Shown: positions 1 through 12,091, counted from the stretch's first letter. The stretch is DNA of 64,000 bases from Rhizopus sp. PT2906 (GCA_025529335.1 JAMYHX010000055.1:1-64000); one strand, 5' to 3'. Made by a program: numbers and translations. The notes: generated from the sequence alone by a model not told the origin.

Positions 1-170
1 CTTTTGAATTTCTTGAAGGGGTTTCTAAAGGGACCATCAATGATTCTATTCCAGATGGAGTCGTGTTTCTTTGCTACTCAAAATGACGCTCAGTTAAAAA
101 TGCAGATGGCAAGTATTGTAACTGCTCTCGCCCGAATTACCTGTTATGTAATAGCAAAATCAGGCTCATT

Positions 171-320
171 ACCCATCTTTATTCTGAGACAAGGCAGAAG
201 GAACATACAAATGAGTAAATGTTCTACCATTTATATTTATAAGCGTGTATTATAATTACTGCGCTTTCAGTTCGTTCCTGGCACTAATTTTGTTGTTCTT
301 TTGACAATCTGGGGCAGTAA
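171..320. repeat. Dispersed repeat, copy A (shorter)
   Basis: This stretch is clearly related to 15913-16131. Both carry the blocks ttattctgaga, cagaaggaacatacaa, attataattactg and gttcctg..cact, in the same order, and both end near atctggg. Copy A lacks two internal segments of roughly 30-50 bases that copy B has. Neither copy encodes a recognisable protein. Copy A runs into the Tc1-like relic that starts near 355, so the repeat may be a non-coding part of, or an insertion next to, that element. Orientation is undetermined. Confidence 0.6.
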
Positions 321-354
321 AAGCTAATCACAAAGAAGATTTAAAGGTTAAGAT

Positions 355-840
355 AAAAGTCGCTTGAACTATGCAAAGAAATATGTGAGTCGTTCTTTTG
401 GGCTCTAGACGAAGATGCATTTCAGTGTTAAGCCCTCCTTTGAAGTCAGTAAGAATCATTACCAAACTTACATCTGGAGGGAGCCCAGAAAATAGCACTA
501 GCCTGAATGTCTAGCGCCAACTTCCAAGTACGGTAACTTCTCGGTAATGACAATAGGTAACTCAGTCTTACTCGAGAATAGAGTCTCTGCTTCATGGCTA
601 CAAAGTAGCTAAAGAACAGAACAGAAAACACAAGTTTGAGAGATTAGATTGGCAAGCAGGCTTTCTAGACCTCAACCCAACCGAGAGCTTTTGTACGCAA
701 ATAGAAGACTGTATATACTAGAAAAAGCACACGATCAAGGCTGTTGACAATATATGTCACATATATTCTGGAAGCTTGGGAAGCTATTGGTTTGGAAAGC
801 ATCGATGATCTAATAGAAGCTATGCTCGAACACCTTTGAG
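355..840 (+). pseudogene. Decayed Tc1/mariner-type transposase relic
   Basis: Reading the + strand across frames gives pieces of a Tc1-type transposase. Near 355-490 there is RLNYAKKYV, then the region where the catalytic DES motif is expected, then YIWREPRK. Near 650-690 there is LDLNPTES, matching the family's SPDLNPIEH. Near 770-833, in another frame, there is EAWEAIGLESIDDLIEAM, the usual C-terminal W..I..E.I..LI.SM block. Stops occur after RSFGL and after CIY, and at least one frame change lies between the last two blocks. The element is dead. It belongs to a different subfamily from the IS630-like copy at 52.3 kb. No terminal repeats were identified. Confidence 0.7.
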
Positions 841-860
841 AACTAATAAAACGTAATAGT

Positions 861-1840
861 TGTGCTGCTATATTTTTCTTATATACAGACTAGCATCAAT
901 CAAAAGTATGTAAGCCAACATGAGTGGCTCTATGTTCACCCCAATGTATAGTATTCTGTTTCGGACTCCTTCTCTCTGTGTAGAATAACTCTTATTCAAG
1001 TTGGCCCTATAATAGATTACCAATTACTGGCAAAAAATAATAGGTGGTTCTACTCACTATTTCTTACTTTAAACATAATATGTATATAATATGAGCTTCC
1101 TAAAACGCCAGCAAGGACTTACGTTATCTAATTTTAAAATTATATACTAGATTGATTATTAATGATGATCGTCATAGCAACATTGACACGGCGATGATAT
1201 GAGCTTACTCTATAAGCTTGACACCAGCTAGTTAAAATGATAATATGACGAAACACGACAGAACGATCTCAAATAAGCGCATAGCTGTATTCATCTGATA
1301 TCAATTCACTCCTAAATGACATAACCGTATTATTAATATATCTATTCCGCTTGCATATGCTAATTCCTCAGAATTCTAATGATATTTGTCATCATAGTTT
1401 CTAATGACACACGTTGATTTCTTCAATTCACGGTTAAAGGCATAAAAGAAAACATGAAAAGGGCACAAAAAGAGCTGCTACAAATGTTGTAATTTGAACC
1501 AGGGCAGCGAGAAGAGTAAAGAGAATAGATAATCTTTTGTCAAAGAATTTGCTTTTACATAATAGCAGCAGTATAAACTATCGGTACATCCGAGATATTG
1601 ATTAAAGAGGTATACATCATGTTCTATATTTCTCTCGAAATAGGGTTACAAAGCAATGTATCCATTGCATAGGCTATATTCCCTTGCTAGGCCGAGCATC
1701 TGCAACTAGCACGAGTAAATATCAAGTATAAAACGTAGACAGTTTACAACGCGCGATGTCCCCCTTTTTTCCATTTCACTCCTCTTTTGCTTAGTTAATA
1801 TATAGATTTCTTTATTTTTCGGTAAAAAATAAGGCATTTC
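861..1840. other. Gene-free stretch upstream of the OPT gene
   Basis: AT-rich sequence with no convincing reading frame, RNA gene or repeat on either strand. The last 100 bases before the OPT start are pyrimidine-rich with TA-rich patches, as expected for a fungal promoter and 5' leader. No specific motif can be assigned. Confidence 0.5.
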
Positions 1841-4187
1841 ATGTCATTTCAAGGTAGCATCAACAAAGAAGAAACAACATATGGTAGAAATGAAAAAGAA
1901 GATGATGAAAAATCACAGAAAAATAAAGATCTCTGGCTCAGCAATCCAAAGGACCTAAAGGCAGATAATGAAAGCGGACCAAGCGAAGAGGAGCATTACT
2001 TTGACTCTGATGAAACTGATGTTGCAATTGTAAATGATATAGCTGTGATCAACGATAACCCTGACCTACCAGTCTTGACAGTTCGCTCTATTATTACTGG
2101 ACTGGTAAATAATGATATGCTTCTTGTAATAAGCATATATTTGATAAGATATACCATAGATTCTGTCCATCCTCTCTTCATCTGTTTCGCAGCTGATGCA
2201 GTTCAAACCAGTAGGCAGCACATTAACCAATACGTTTCTGCTAATTGTGGCCTATCTGATCTGCTCTGCCTGGGCCAAATGGTTACCACAGCACACTTGG
2301 TTAAACCCTGGTCCGTTCAATTATAAGGAGCACACGTGTATCTATATCATGGTTTCATCTGCCAATACCTCAGCCTATGGCACACTAGTGCTATCCACTC
2401 AACAACTGTTTTACTCCAACACACCAGGTCCGGCTGGCTCTATCTTCTTTTTACTCGCTACTCAGCTTGTAGGCTACGGTATCGCTGGGCAACTAAGGCC
2501 ATTCTTGGTATATCCGTCCAACCTTATCTGGCCAACATCTCTCCCTCTCGTTTCCGTTTTGAACACTTTTAGTGCAAAAAGTGAAGAAGCCAGATGGCGC
2601 ACACGATTTTTCTTTATCGTTTTCTTTGCCATATTTGTCTATGAACTCATACCTCAATACATGTTTCCCCTTCTTGGTGGCCTTTCGATTGTGTGCATTG
2701 CTAGACAAGATAGCAGATGGGTGAAGAATCTTTTTGGAGGCCTAAATCCCAATGAAGGCCTTGGCATGTTCTCGCTTTGCTTCGATTGGAACCTTCTGTC
2801 CAGTATCAGTCCTCTCGTGCTTCCCTTCTGGGTGCAAATGAACATTCTTGCTGGTATTCTTCTTCTTTGGTTTATTGGTCCGCTTGCCTACTACTTTAAT
2901 GTTTGGAACGCTCAGAGTTTCCCATTTTTATCTAATAGTATATTTCGACTATTTCCTAACGGTACTGCGGAATATTATCCACAGGGACAAGTGCTCAATA
3001 GTGACAATACGGTGAATCAGACAGCTTTGGCTGAAGTTGGTATACCAGTGTATTCTACTATTTATGCCATCAGCTACGTAGTCGTCAACATGACCCTTAC
3101 TGCAACTATATCTCATGTTTTTCTATTTTATGGAAAGCAAATTTATGATACCTTCCGTATCCTCAGAACCAAGCTTTCTACTGGAGATCTTGACATACAT
3201 ATGAAGCTAATGAAGAACTATCCTGAGGTCCCTCAATGGTGGTACTATGGTGTCTTTATGACAGGAATTGCAGTAAATATAGGCGTTGCCTATGCTAATC
3301 ACAGTGGTTTTCCTTGGTGGGGATGTATTCTTGCAATCGGCCTCTCTGCCATACTTTCTCTTCCATTAAACATGATTACTGCCATTACAGGGGGCGGCAT
3401 TGGACTGAATGTTTTTGCAGAAATGATTGGAGGATTTGTATTACCTGGCCATCCAATTGCAAACATGTACTTCAAGACACTGGGCTACAACACTCTGTCA
3501 CAAGCAGGCGCAATGGCCAGTGATCTAAAGATTGGCCATTACATGAAAGTACCTCCTAGAATGACATTCTTATATCAAATGCTCGGCACGACTATCGGTG
3601 CTATTTTCAACTATGTTATCAATAAGCTTATTGTTGAAAGCAAAGCGGATGTACTACTGCTACCAAACGGCAACCAGTTTTGGAATGGTGCTGGCCCTCA
3701 AACAATGAACTCTGCGGCCATGACTTGGGGCGGTATTGGGCCGATGGCGATGTTTGGCCCGCACAGCCGTTATAGCATGGTCCTGTGGGCCTTCTTTATC
3801 GGCTTTCTCTTGCCGGTTCCCTTTTGGGCTTTACACAAGAAGTATCCTAAAGCTGGTTTCCAGTATGTAAATATCCCTATGATTGCATCTGGATACATGA
3901 TTATGCCTGGTTCGACCACGTCTTGGATCACATGTTCCTACATTATTGTTATCTATTCGCAGTTTTATCTTAAGCGGCGATATACTGCATGGTTTGCAAA
4001 GCATAATTATCTAATTTCAGCTGCTTTAGATTCGGGTACATCTATTATGGTGTTTTTGCTATCTATGACCGTACAAGGAGGTGGTAGTGGTGTCCCTTAC
4101 CCTTTCCCTACATGGTGGGGCAATAGACAAGATCTTGCGGAAGCAGGGTTGTATCCGGATATGTGTTGTGCTAAATGTAGTTCTTAG
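1841..4187 (+). CDS. OPT-family oligopeptide transporter
   Basis: Proton-coupled oligopeptide transporter of the fungal OPT superfamily, a plasma-membrane or vacuolar polytopic protein. Two exons are inferred: 1841-2125 and 2193-4187, joined in phase 0, giving about 759 residues. The intron donor at 2126 (67 nt intron) keeps the usual distance between the PVLTVR motif and FKPVG; a donor at 2105 is also in frame but leaves the segment shorter. The first 70 residues are acidic and hydrophilic, as in other fungal OPTs. Exon 2 carries the family signature NPGPFNYKEH, a long series of hydrophobic segments, and the typical ending PTWWGN followed by a short Cys-containing tail. The start is the first ATG of the frame, after a pyrimidine-rich leader. 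The gene converges on the P5B ATPase with about 180 bases between stop codons. Substrate (peptide, glutathione or metal chelate) cannot be read from the sequence. Confidence 0.92.
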
Positions 4188-4364
4188 TGTAATATTTTCA
4201 TAAAGAAATCCTTTTCATGATCTTTTTGTTCTCTCTCTCTCTTTCTTTCTTTAGAATCAATAAATAGAATCACTTTTACTTTGTTTCTACATAGAATTAC
4301 AAGTTGCTTTTGAGCTTAAAATAAAAGTTTATTTCAACTATATAAAGATGTTTAAATACCCTTT

Positions 4365-7300
4365 TTATAGATTCATTTGAAGTTTCTTTAAAGGATATTT
4401 CTTCCTGAGCCATTGTCTGACAGGTCCAAGAATAAAGAACCTTTCCCAGATATTTACAGCAAGCATATTACCAATTGAATAGGCCCATAATTGATATCTA
4501 AAGTAACGAGGAAGCACATTATGTCCAAGAGGATTATTATATGGCTCAATATAAAAATCAGGTCGCGGGTATCCAAGGGAGACAAGTACGTCAGGATTAC
4601 CGCAATTGACTCTCATTAAGCAACCAAATCTATTAGGGTCTATACAAGAGTAAGTCATCATCACACAATTTTTCTGTTACTTGCTTTACCTGCAAGTTCC
4701 CAGTAACTAACAATAGCAACAAAAAGCGCCCATACAAATATCAAGAAGTAATTGCGATACCAGCTTCTTCTAAAGATGTAGCCGTAGTTAAAGATGAACG
4801 CAGAGTTGACAAATTGATACAGTGTGATGAACGTTAGGATATCAGCTTCAAAGCTATCCCCAAGCAGCCACCACTTGGAATTGTCGATTGCACGGGCATC
4901 CCACTCACGACAACGGAAGAAATCATCCTTTGTATATAACCATATGAAGGCCCCAATCAAGAACCAAGCATTAATCCAGAGCGTTCCTAGTACAGACAAT
5001 AGGACTTCAGGACCCAAAATACGTGCCGTTGGTCTGTGACTTGACAACTTTCTAGCAGCACCTGCTTGAGTTACTGCAAAGGAGCAAAACACGGTAATGA
5101 AGGCATCAATTAGGATAAAGTTCCATTGGGAAAACGACATTGTATAATAAAATGTGCAAAATTTGACAGTAGCCATGGTTTCACCATACATGATCAAATA
5201 CTTGTAACTTGCAAAAGAAGTGGCTAATGCTGATCTTCCTTGTATGAGCAAGTCTACACAAGCTTGAACTGAGCGACGCGGTGTACTAAAGGGTGAAACA
5301 ACAGATGCTTCTGCCTCTGACATTGCAATACCCACATGAGCTGACCGAAGTGCACCACAATCATTACCACCATCACCACACATAGCCGTAATAGCCTTTT
5401 CCATAAAGAGTTCCACACAAGTCATCTTATCCACAGGTGTCATACGAGCAAAGATTCGAATGCGAAACAGATATTGACGAATACTGCCTTTTTCTACCAA
5501 CAGTCGGAACGCATTTCCTGTTAGGGCTAGCTCGACATTACTGTTTGCTTCTAATTCTGTATTTATATTCTTTATCTGCTGTCCTGTTTCTGTATTTGTC
5601 CAAATAAGCGTGTCCTCGTTTGAGTCATTCGCTTCGCCAAGAATCATTGAAGCCTGTGAAGGCACCAGGCCACACTGTTGACCAATAAAGACACCCGTGT
5701 GCGCATTATCGCCTGTGATCATTACAGTTCGTACGTCTCCTTCTTTAAGCTGCTGAATAGCGTCGGCTGTGTCTGGCTTTAGCTGGTTCTTAAGCAGTAA
5801 CAGGCCCGCAAAATTCAGATTGGATTCTAGTTCGTCTCTTGTCCATTTGTTCCCAATTTCGGCTTCCTCTTTTTCGCTTAGAATTCCTAAATCTCGATGA
5901 GCAATAGCAAGAACGTAGCATCCTTCCTTTGCCTTTTGAGCTGTCAAGACATCAAAGTCAGGTGGTATGTGGCAAGATTGGCTGGCTATTCTTTCAAAAG
6001 ATCCTTTACAGAACAAATGAACGTGCCCTGTTGACAGATCCTTAACGGCAACAGACATAGAGGCACGGGCATGTTGAAACTCAAATCGTTGAATGATCTT
6101 GAGTCGTGTTTGGCCGTCGTTCATGGAAATATCATAGTCTTTATCGGAAGCTAACGAAGCGCCTGTGGTTTCAAACGTAACTATGTCTACTGGATTTCCT
6201 ATATACTGTTCACCCAACCGAGACACAGAATGACAGCTCGAAAGGCCGATCTTTAAAGCATCCGGAAGGGTATCAAATTGATCAGCAAAGTTTTGAAAGC
6301 AAGCGTCTTTGGAAGGATAGACACCGTAGTATTCGAGTCCTTCCTTTGTCAATGTGCCTGTCTTATCAAAGCAAAACACCTGAACTTTTCCTGCCATGAG
6401 AATTCGAGGCAAGTCAACGCAGAATACAGAACGTTTCTTCAACCTTCGTGAAGCAACCGATTGTCCAACGACCAGGATGGCTATATATGTAAATTGAGAT
6501 GAGCAAAAAAATATAAAGTCCATGGTATGATCTTCAAACCTGGCAAAAGAGGATTCATCACTTGTGCTGCACAGATCGTTCCATAAAACCAAGCGGTCAT
6601 TCCCTTGCCGCCCAACCACCAGACACCAAAGCAAAGTAGGACAAGAGCCCACACTAGCAGTAAGCAAAACACAAGCTTCAGCTGTTCGTTAAAGATAAAC
6701 GAAACAGGCTGAGGAAACAGTATACGTTGCACGAGCTGTCCTTTGTCTGTATCCGTTCGTGTTTTCAGGACGAGTGCCACAGGAAGATCACCTGAAGCAG
6801 TTCCTATGGCTTGCTTCACTGTGGTACCTGCAAACAAACTGTTGATTTTCCCAGAGGATTGTGCGTCAAATTTTGATACTGCTGTATCACTACGAACAGG
6901 AAACTTTCGTATAGGCAAAGGTTCACCTACATATCTATGTTAACTATCTCTCTCTCCCTTTAATAAATTCTCCATGAGAACTTACCTGTCAAAGAACTTT
7001 CGTCCACAATAATGTCTCCCTTTAAAATGACAGCATCTACAGGTACAGTGAGATGAGGAGTCACTTGAAAAACATCCCCTGGAACCAATTCGGCTGTGGA
7101 TATTGTCTGCCATGTTTGATCTCTGAGGACCTCACATGTGCCTACATGCTCAGCCATCTTCTTGACTCGTTTTTCTGATTTGAGACGCACGATGACTTTA
7201 ATAATGGCAGCGAGTAAGATGACGCCAGTGTCGGATATACCGATTTGCCAATAAGCCAAGTAGAAATAACACCACAATATCATGAGTTGATAGATATAAA

Positions 7301-9013
7301 AGAACCCAGTCAACCTATAGATGAGAATGAGATGAGCTGCTTTTGAAAAAATATAATAATAATAATGTCTTACTCTTGCCAACATGCTTCCAAAAAACTA
7401 GGCACTTGGACTTTAATGAAATTCGGACCGATCAATTCAAGTCGCTGCTTGGCTGTCTCGCTATCTAATCCAACAGCCATACCGAGTAAATCTTCAGGAT
7501 TTAAGCTGATTTGAACAACGGCTGGTGTGAATTGATTTAGATGTGTATTGAATGTATATCGAGTTGATTGAAATTCAAAGTACTTATTGCCCTGAGAGTC
7601 TCTTTGAACAGACACTGTCTTGGTCAAAGTATCAAAGCCGAGTATCTCTCGCAAGAGAAATTCCAAACTTGCTAGTCTTTGCTGTATACCGCGGCTCTCG
7701 TTCTCATCGCTCAACATCTTGATCACTTTACGTGGTCTTTGAATTTCTACATGGTGACATTGGTCTAACGAAGTCTGGATCCTAAAGTGATTTCTAATTT
7801 TGGTTCGCATCACGTTAATAGCCAGGTACCAGCTTGTGGCAAGAAACCAAGCCAAACAGAATGCTTTACTAGATAGCTCATAAGAGTCGTAAAACAATCC
7901 GTAGGGCACACCATTAACCTATAGATTTGATATTAGTTACAAGTAGTATGAGAAATGGTATACATACATAGCCATAATAATCTAGAGAAAGAATGAGTAA
8001 GGTAATGATCCAAAAGACGGAAATGACGGTCATGTAAGCGACCATGATATATCCAATCCAGTCATCCTTATACCCTCGCTGTACAAGCTGTTCATCCTTT
8101 TCCTGTGTTGATTGTACATTTTTTTCCTTTGCTGACGGCTCTTCTGGTACTTTTTCGTTTACAGGATTATCCTGTACACTTACACTGCTGAGTGAAACAG
8201 TATCATTGGATACTGTACTTGTGCGGTAAGCCTACAGAATACGTAGTGGTTATCTATATGCATATAAATGCGCACTTATTTTTTTCGCTTACCTTTTCTC
8301 TAATGAGTTTATACAACATCCATATCGGCCAGAGTACAAAGAATCCTAGATGAATCGCTAGGTAACAAATCACTAATGGCGCTAGTGATAGATGAAGATC
8401 AGTCACCTACCCATTCTATGGCTTTTGGACAATACCTGGAGTTGGGAAATCCATTCCAGTGGGTGCACTACACACATTCCAAATAATCAAATTCTGTGCT
8501 CCTGTCTGAGTATATGTGTCTGCCCAGGTCATGGAAATCGATTGATTACTCTTTAACGCCAAAGAACAAGCCTCGTAGGTCTGTGCGGTTGCATTTTCAG
8601 GGTGATAGTTGGGAATACTCGTCTTGATTTGCGTCATTCGATTACAGGCCATTAACTGCACATGTGGGCTGGACGGACAAGAGCAAGGGTTAGTTGCTGC
8701 ATTAGAAGCGCAGTCGGTCTGACAGGACCCGTTGATGCACAAAGATTGACCTGCAGGACATGATTGAGGACCAATTGTGGACGGACAAAGAGAGTGATCA
8801 CTGACGCATAAAACGGGACATCCTACATCATTTTGTGTAACGGCTGGACACATAGTGCCATTATGATAATGATCATTTACTTTTTTTATATAAAAGAGGT
8901 TAATAAACAAACAATAAGCCATGTTTATGAAATCAACCTGTATTAAATTTTGGGATAGCGTATACGCCATATTGATATGTTATGAATAGGATCAAAGTGG
9001 TGACGATCTTCAT
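4365..9013 (-). CDS. P5B-type ATPase with signal peptide and Cys-rich ectodomain
   Basis: P-type ATPase of the P5B group (ATP13A2/Ypk9 relatives, endolysosomal, polyamine-linked in animals). Nine exons inferred: 9013-8938, 8879-8476, 8406-8293, 8231-7968, 7918-7374, 7314-6986, 6926-6540, 6480-4690, 4639-4365; about 1,394 residues. Core motifs: DESSLTGE (about 575, completed across an intron), NPLLPA in the M4 position (about 703, also across an intron), DKTGTLT (about 742), ITGDN, and GDGGNDCGAL (about 1075). The ending DPNRFGCLMRVNCGNP is assembled over the last intron. The start at 9013 was chosen because it gives a signal peptide (MKIVTTLILF...) spliced in frame to a segment with 12 cysteines, then three hydrophobic segments ahead of the catalytic core. 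The exon 2 end is the weakest point: two in-frame TAG codons at 8407-8418 require an intron, best placed at 8407-8475 with a GTGTGT donor. Transported ion is not deducible. Confidence 0.9.
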
Positions 9014-9282
9014 GAGGAGATACTATTCATATAATACAGTAAAAAAAGAAGAAGGAAGGAAGAAAGAAAGAAAAAGAAAGAAGGAGAAAGAGAGAGAGAG
9101 ATGAATGCAGTCCGATTTACACATTTTGTATTCGAGATACTCATCGTTCCTGCACTAGTCGGACTCCAGATATCTAGGATTAACTCTTTGACTGCGCGCT
9201 TTGCTAAAATTATATCTCTTTAAATGAATTTATTATGTTACAAAAGGTATCTGTGTGAAACGTGTTTTATGCAGGGTCTATT

Positions 9283-10203
9283 CTAATTGTCTTTTGCAGT
9301 GGGTATGAGTTGTAATTCATCATCTACTATTCGTCTCTTTCTTCTCTTTATATATTTCCGTAAGCAAACAGATAAAGAACAATAAAGTGTAGACAATATT
9401 GAAAATGTATAGATAAATAACTCATTACGCTCTTGCTCTACAAATGTATCCATAGGATGCTCTACCTCTATGGTTGTTTGTGTGGCTGTGTGCTCTATTT
9501 CTGTTGTTCGACTCACTGGGTCTGATATGGTCATCGTAGGTTCTTCTACTGATGTTTCTATCGCTCTTGTTGTAGTTGTGATTGTCACTGTCTTTTTTAA
9601 CTTAAACTCTATTTCAGGTAACATATGAAAATTGTCATAGTCGATCTATGTACAAAGGATCAATCTTCTTATGGTTTATCCATACTGGACAAACTTACAA
9701 CAACCATGCCTTGAAACTTAAGTGAAGTAACTGGTTTATCAACAATATCCATCGTCCAACCGACATGAACTGGCCATTGCTTTAGTTTGGAGTCTATATG
9801 TCCAATGACAGCGTTTGAGTCGAAATCTACTTGATCAACTTCATCATCATCATCGCATGCTACTGATGTAAAGAGGTCTTGATCAAATTCCTTAAATTCG
9901 CCTACAGTTCTGTTGGTGTCTTTATCCTTTACAAGCATAACAATGCCTTGATAAGCAAATTTCCCTGTCAGCTGTATATTGACAAGAGAAGAAGACGATG
10001 TCTTGATGCTTACACCATAGCAATCGGAACAAGTGGACTTGGAAGGACCATGACCAACAGTGGCCATTTTGTTTCCACTTAGACTGCACTGTAAGACTGT
10101 CAATGACTGTAGACATCTTGTGACTACTACTTACTGTTCCTGGTGCACTAGCATAAGAATAGACATTGCTGAAAAGAACAAACAAAAGGATCCAAAAGAG
10201 CAT
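9283..10203 (-). CDS. Reeler-like secreted/type I membrane protein
   Basis: Three exons inferred: 10203-10135, 10088-9699 and 9645-9283, with introns of 46 and 53 nt; 273 residues. The protein starts with a hydrophobic signal peptide (MLFWILLFVLFSNVYS), followed by a domain of about 130 residues with YQGIVMLV, GEF, a single C in VACDDDD, IGHIDSK, then V.W and LKFQGMVV. This pattern matches the Reeler domain, known from animal reelin and ferric-chelate reductase-like proteins and also present in fungi. A Thr-rich stalk follows, then one transmembrane segment (LFIYTFSILSTLYCSLSVCL) and a basic cytosolic tail (KYIKRRKRR). It lies between the P5B ATPase and the KH gene, all on the same strand, with only 110 bases to the KH stop. 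Topology is well supported; the domain name is inferred from pattern alone. Confidence 0.7.
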
Positions 10204-10313
10204 CAAAGAAACAAGAGAAAAAAAGAAAGCACCAGCCCTTTCTATTAAAAGTCAGAAGCCAAAAAAAGGGGCCACTAGTGAAATTTACAGCTTCAATGTC
10301 TGCATATTTTTTT

Positions 10314-11685
10314 TTATTTTTGGGAATCATTATATCTTGTTCCAACACGTCTTTGCTCTGCTTCAAGACGAGAGTATAACAGATAAAGGGCAATCTGGTT
10401 GCTTTCAGGAGTGCCTGTGATCGTGATGAGTCTTTCACGGCTATCGTCTCTAGGATCTGCAATTTTGATGTGGCTTCCACTTGTCTGTCTGATTTCATTG
10501 ATTTTCATTCCGTTTCTACCAATAATACAGCCAACCTAAAACAGAAAAGAGAGAGAGAGAGATTAGAGAAAGTGCGTATGTATATTTTGATTGGATTACC
10601 ATTTCGTTAGGTATATAGATTTGTTGAGATTGTGTTGTATGTGGCATAAACCCAGGCATATTTCCCATTCCTATTCCTGACAGTCCAGGCATGATAGGTA
10701 ATGGATAGTCACTTTGTCTCCCATTAGACGTTCCAGGATAGTTGGATGGATAATAGAGGCCGTTGACAGACATGCCGTTGACAGGCAGCATACCAGCGTA
10801 TCCCATCATGGCTACAGCAGCAGCAGAATTCATATTATTATCATGAGGACGACGCGATGTACTTCGTTGAGAACTTGAGCTGCTGTGACTACTATAGCTC
10901 TGAGCTCCACCAGGAATAGGTTTATAGAGTGTATAGCCCGTAGGTTGCGTAGTTTGTTCAATCAAGATATCCCCCACACGCTTGACTGCCTGTTCAATCA
11001 TTTGTGGAGTGCCATGAATGGAGAGGACACGTTCGGAGGATAAAGGTAAAGGTTCCTCTGCTGCAGTAACACGAGCACCACTTGATTCTTGGATAGACTT
11101 GATGACAGAGCCGCTTTTACCAATAATACAACCCATACGATTAGAAAGAATAAGAATTTTGATGGTTATGTCCTGTTGTGGTGGAACACTCTGATTCTCT
11201 TCTGCGAGCGCGCTTTCTTCAATAATCTTTTCTGCTACTAAAGCATAAGCCTACAAAGATAGTTAATGAGAGACAAGAATGAATGTCAAGATTACCTTTG
11301 ACACAGCCGAGACAGGGCCTATCACAGTCAGAATGCGTTCAACAGCACTAGGAATAATATCAGACACGTTCACACGAGCCATAGAGGATTCACGAATCTT
11401 GCTGACGTTTTTACCGCCTCTTCCAATGATTAAGCCTGCATCTTTCATACTGACGAGCGAACGAAGCGAGATGATGTTGGATTGACTTGATTTAGACTTG
11501 ATATCCGGAGATTTTGATTTTGGAGAATCCTCACTTGGTACGAAATGAGGGGCTTTTGTCTCAGGGTCAGGGATTGCTTGTCTTTTTGGGTGACGGTCGT
11601 CTTGGTGATCACGCTCGTGTTCAGAGTCGTATTCTTCCTCTAAACGAGGACGTTTAGACCTGTCGATTGTTTCGTTATCAGACAT
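10314..11685 (-). CDS. Triple-KH RNA-binding protein (PCBP/hnRNP K-like)
   Basis: Three exons: 11685-11296, 11250-10600 and 10535-10314, giving 420 residues. Three KH domains carry the RNA-contacting GxxG loops GRGG (about residue 92), GKSG (about 173) and GRNG (about 352). A charged, Asp/Glu/Arg-rich N-terminus with KRPRLEEE may act as nuclear targeting. A Ser-, Gly-, Met- and Pro-rich linker separates KH2 and KH3. This layout, two adjacent KH domains and a distal third, is that of poly(C)-binding proteins and fungal relatives such as Pbp2 and Hek2. These act in mRNA stability, translation or telomere-linked RNA binding. It is divergent from the MedA gene with a 1 kb shared upstream region. 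The third KH domain straddles the last intron, which splits it just before VGCIIGRNG. Confidence 0.9.
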
Positions 11686-11965
11686 CTACAAGAAAGAAGA
11701 AAACGTATATAATGTATGCTTTTTTATTTTTATTTTTTTTGGAGGTTACCTTGATGATTTTAATAAAAACGATTCAGGGAGAAAGGTAAAAGGTAAAGGT
11801 GAGAATAGGTGTGAAGAATGGTTAGATTGGAAGAGGGAGAATAGAATCTGGGAATTGGAATAAGGAACATGTGTGTATATATGTGTGTGTATAGTAAAGA
11901 AAAAAGAATGAACAAGGTTATTTACTTGGGATATATATATATATATGCTAGTTTTTCTCTCTCTT

Positions 11966-11989
11966 TGTGTGTGTGTGTGTGTGTGTGTG
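11966..11989. repeat. TG dinucleotide microsatellite
   Basis: Twelve consecutive TG units in the shared upstream region of the KH and MedA genes, preceded by a CT run. It is likely length-variable between strains. Confidence 0.95.
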
Positions 11990-12073
11990 AGTGTATGTCT
12001 CTAAAATATAGAAAGAGACAATAAGTAGTTTAAAAAAAAAGATAAAGAGATAAGCCACTTGGATGTAGGATGA

Positions 12074-12091
12074 TATCACGTACACGTGATA
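12074..12091. promoter_or_regulatory. Palindromic E-box (CACGTG) in the divergent promoter
   Basis: Two perfect 8-base arms, TATCACGT and ACGTGATA, are separated by two bases. The core contains CACGTG, the site bound by bHLH factors of the Pho4/Cbf1/USF type. It lies about 390 bases upstream of the KH start and 590 bases upstream of the MedA start. Binding is inferred from the motif only. Confidence 0.4.

Noticed and set aside
4..255. 83-codon frame at the left edge
   Set aside because: Begins at a TTG, overlaps the dispersed repeat copy A, and has no recognisable domain; more likely part of mobile-element debris than a gene.
8939..8970. ATG at 8970 as start of the P5B ATPase
   Set aside because: It would read through the 8880-8937 intron; the ATG at 9013 gives a signal peptide and correct splice phase.
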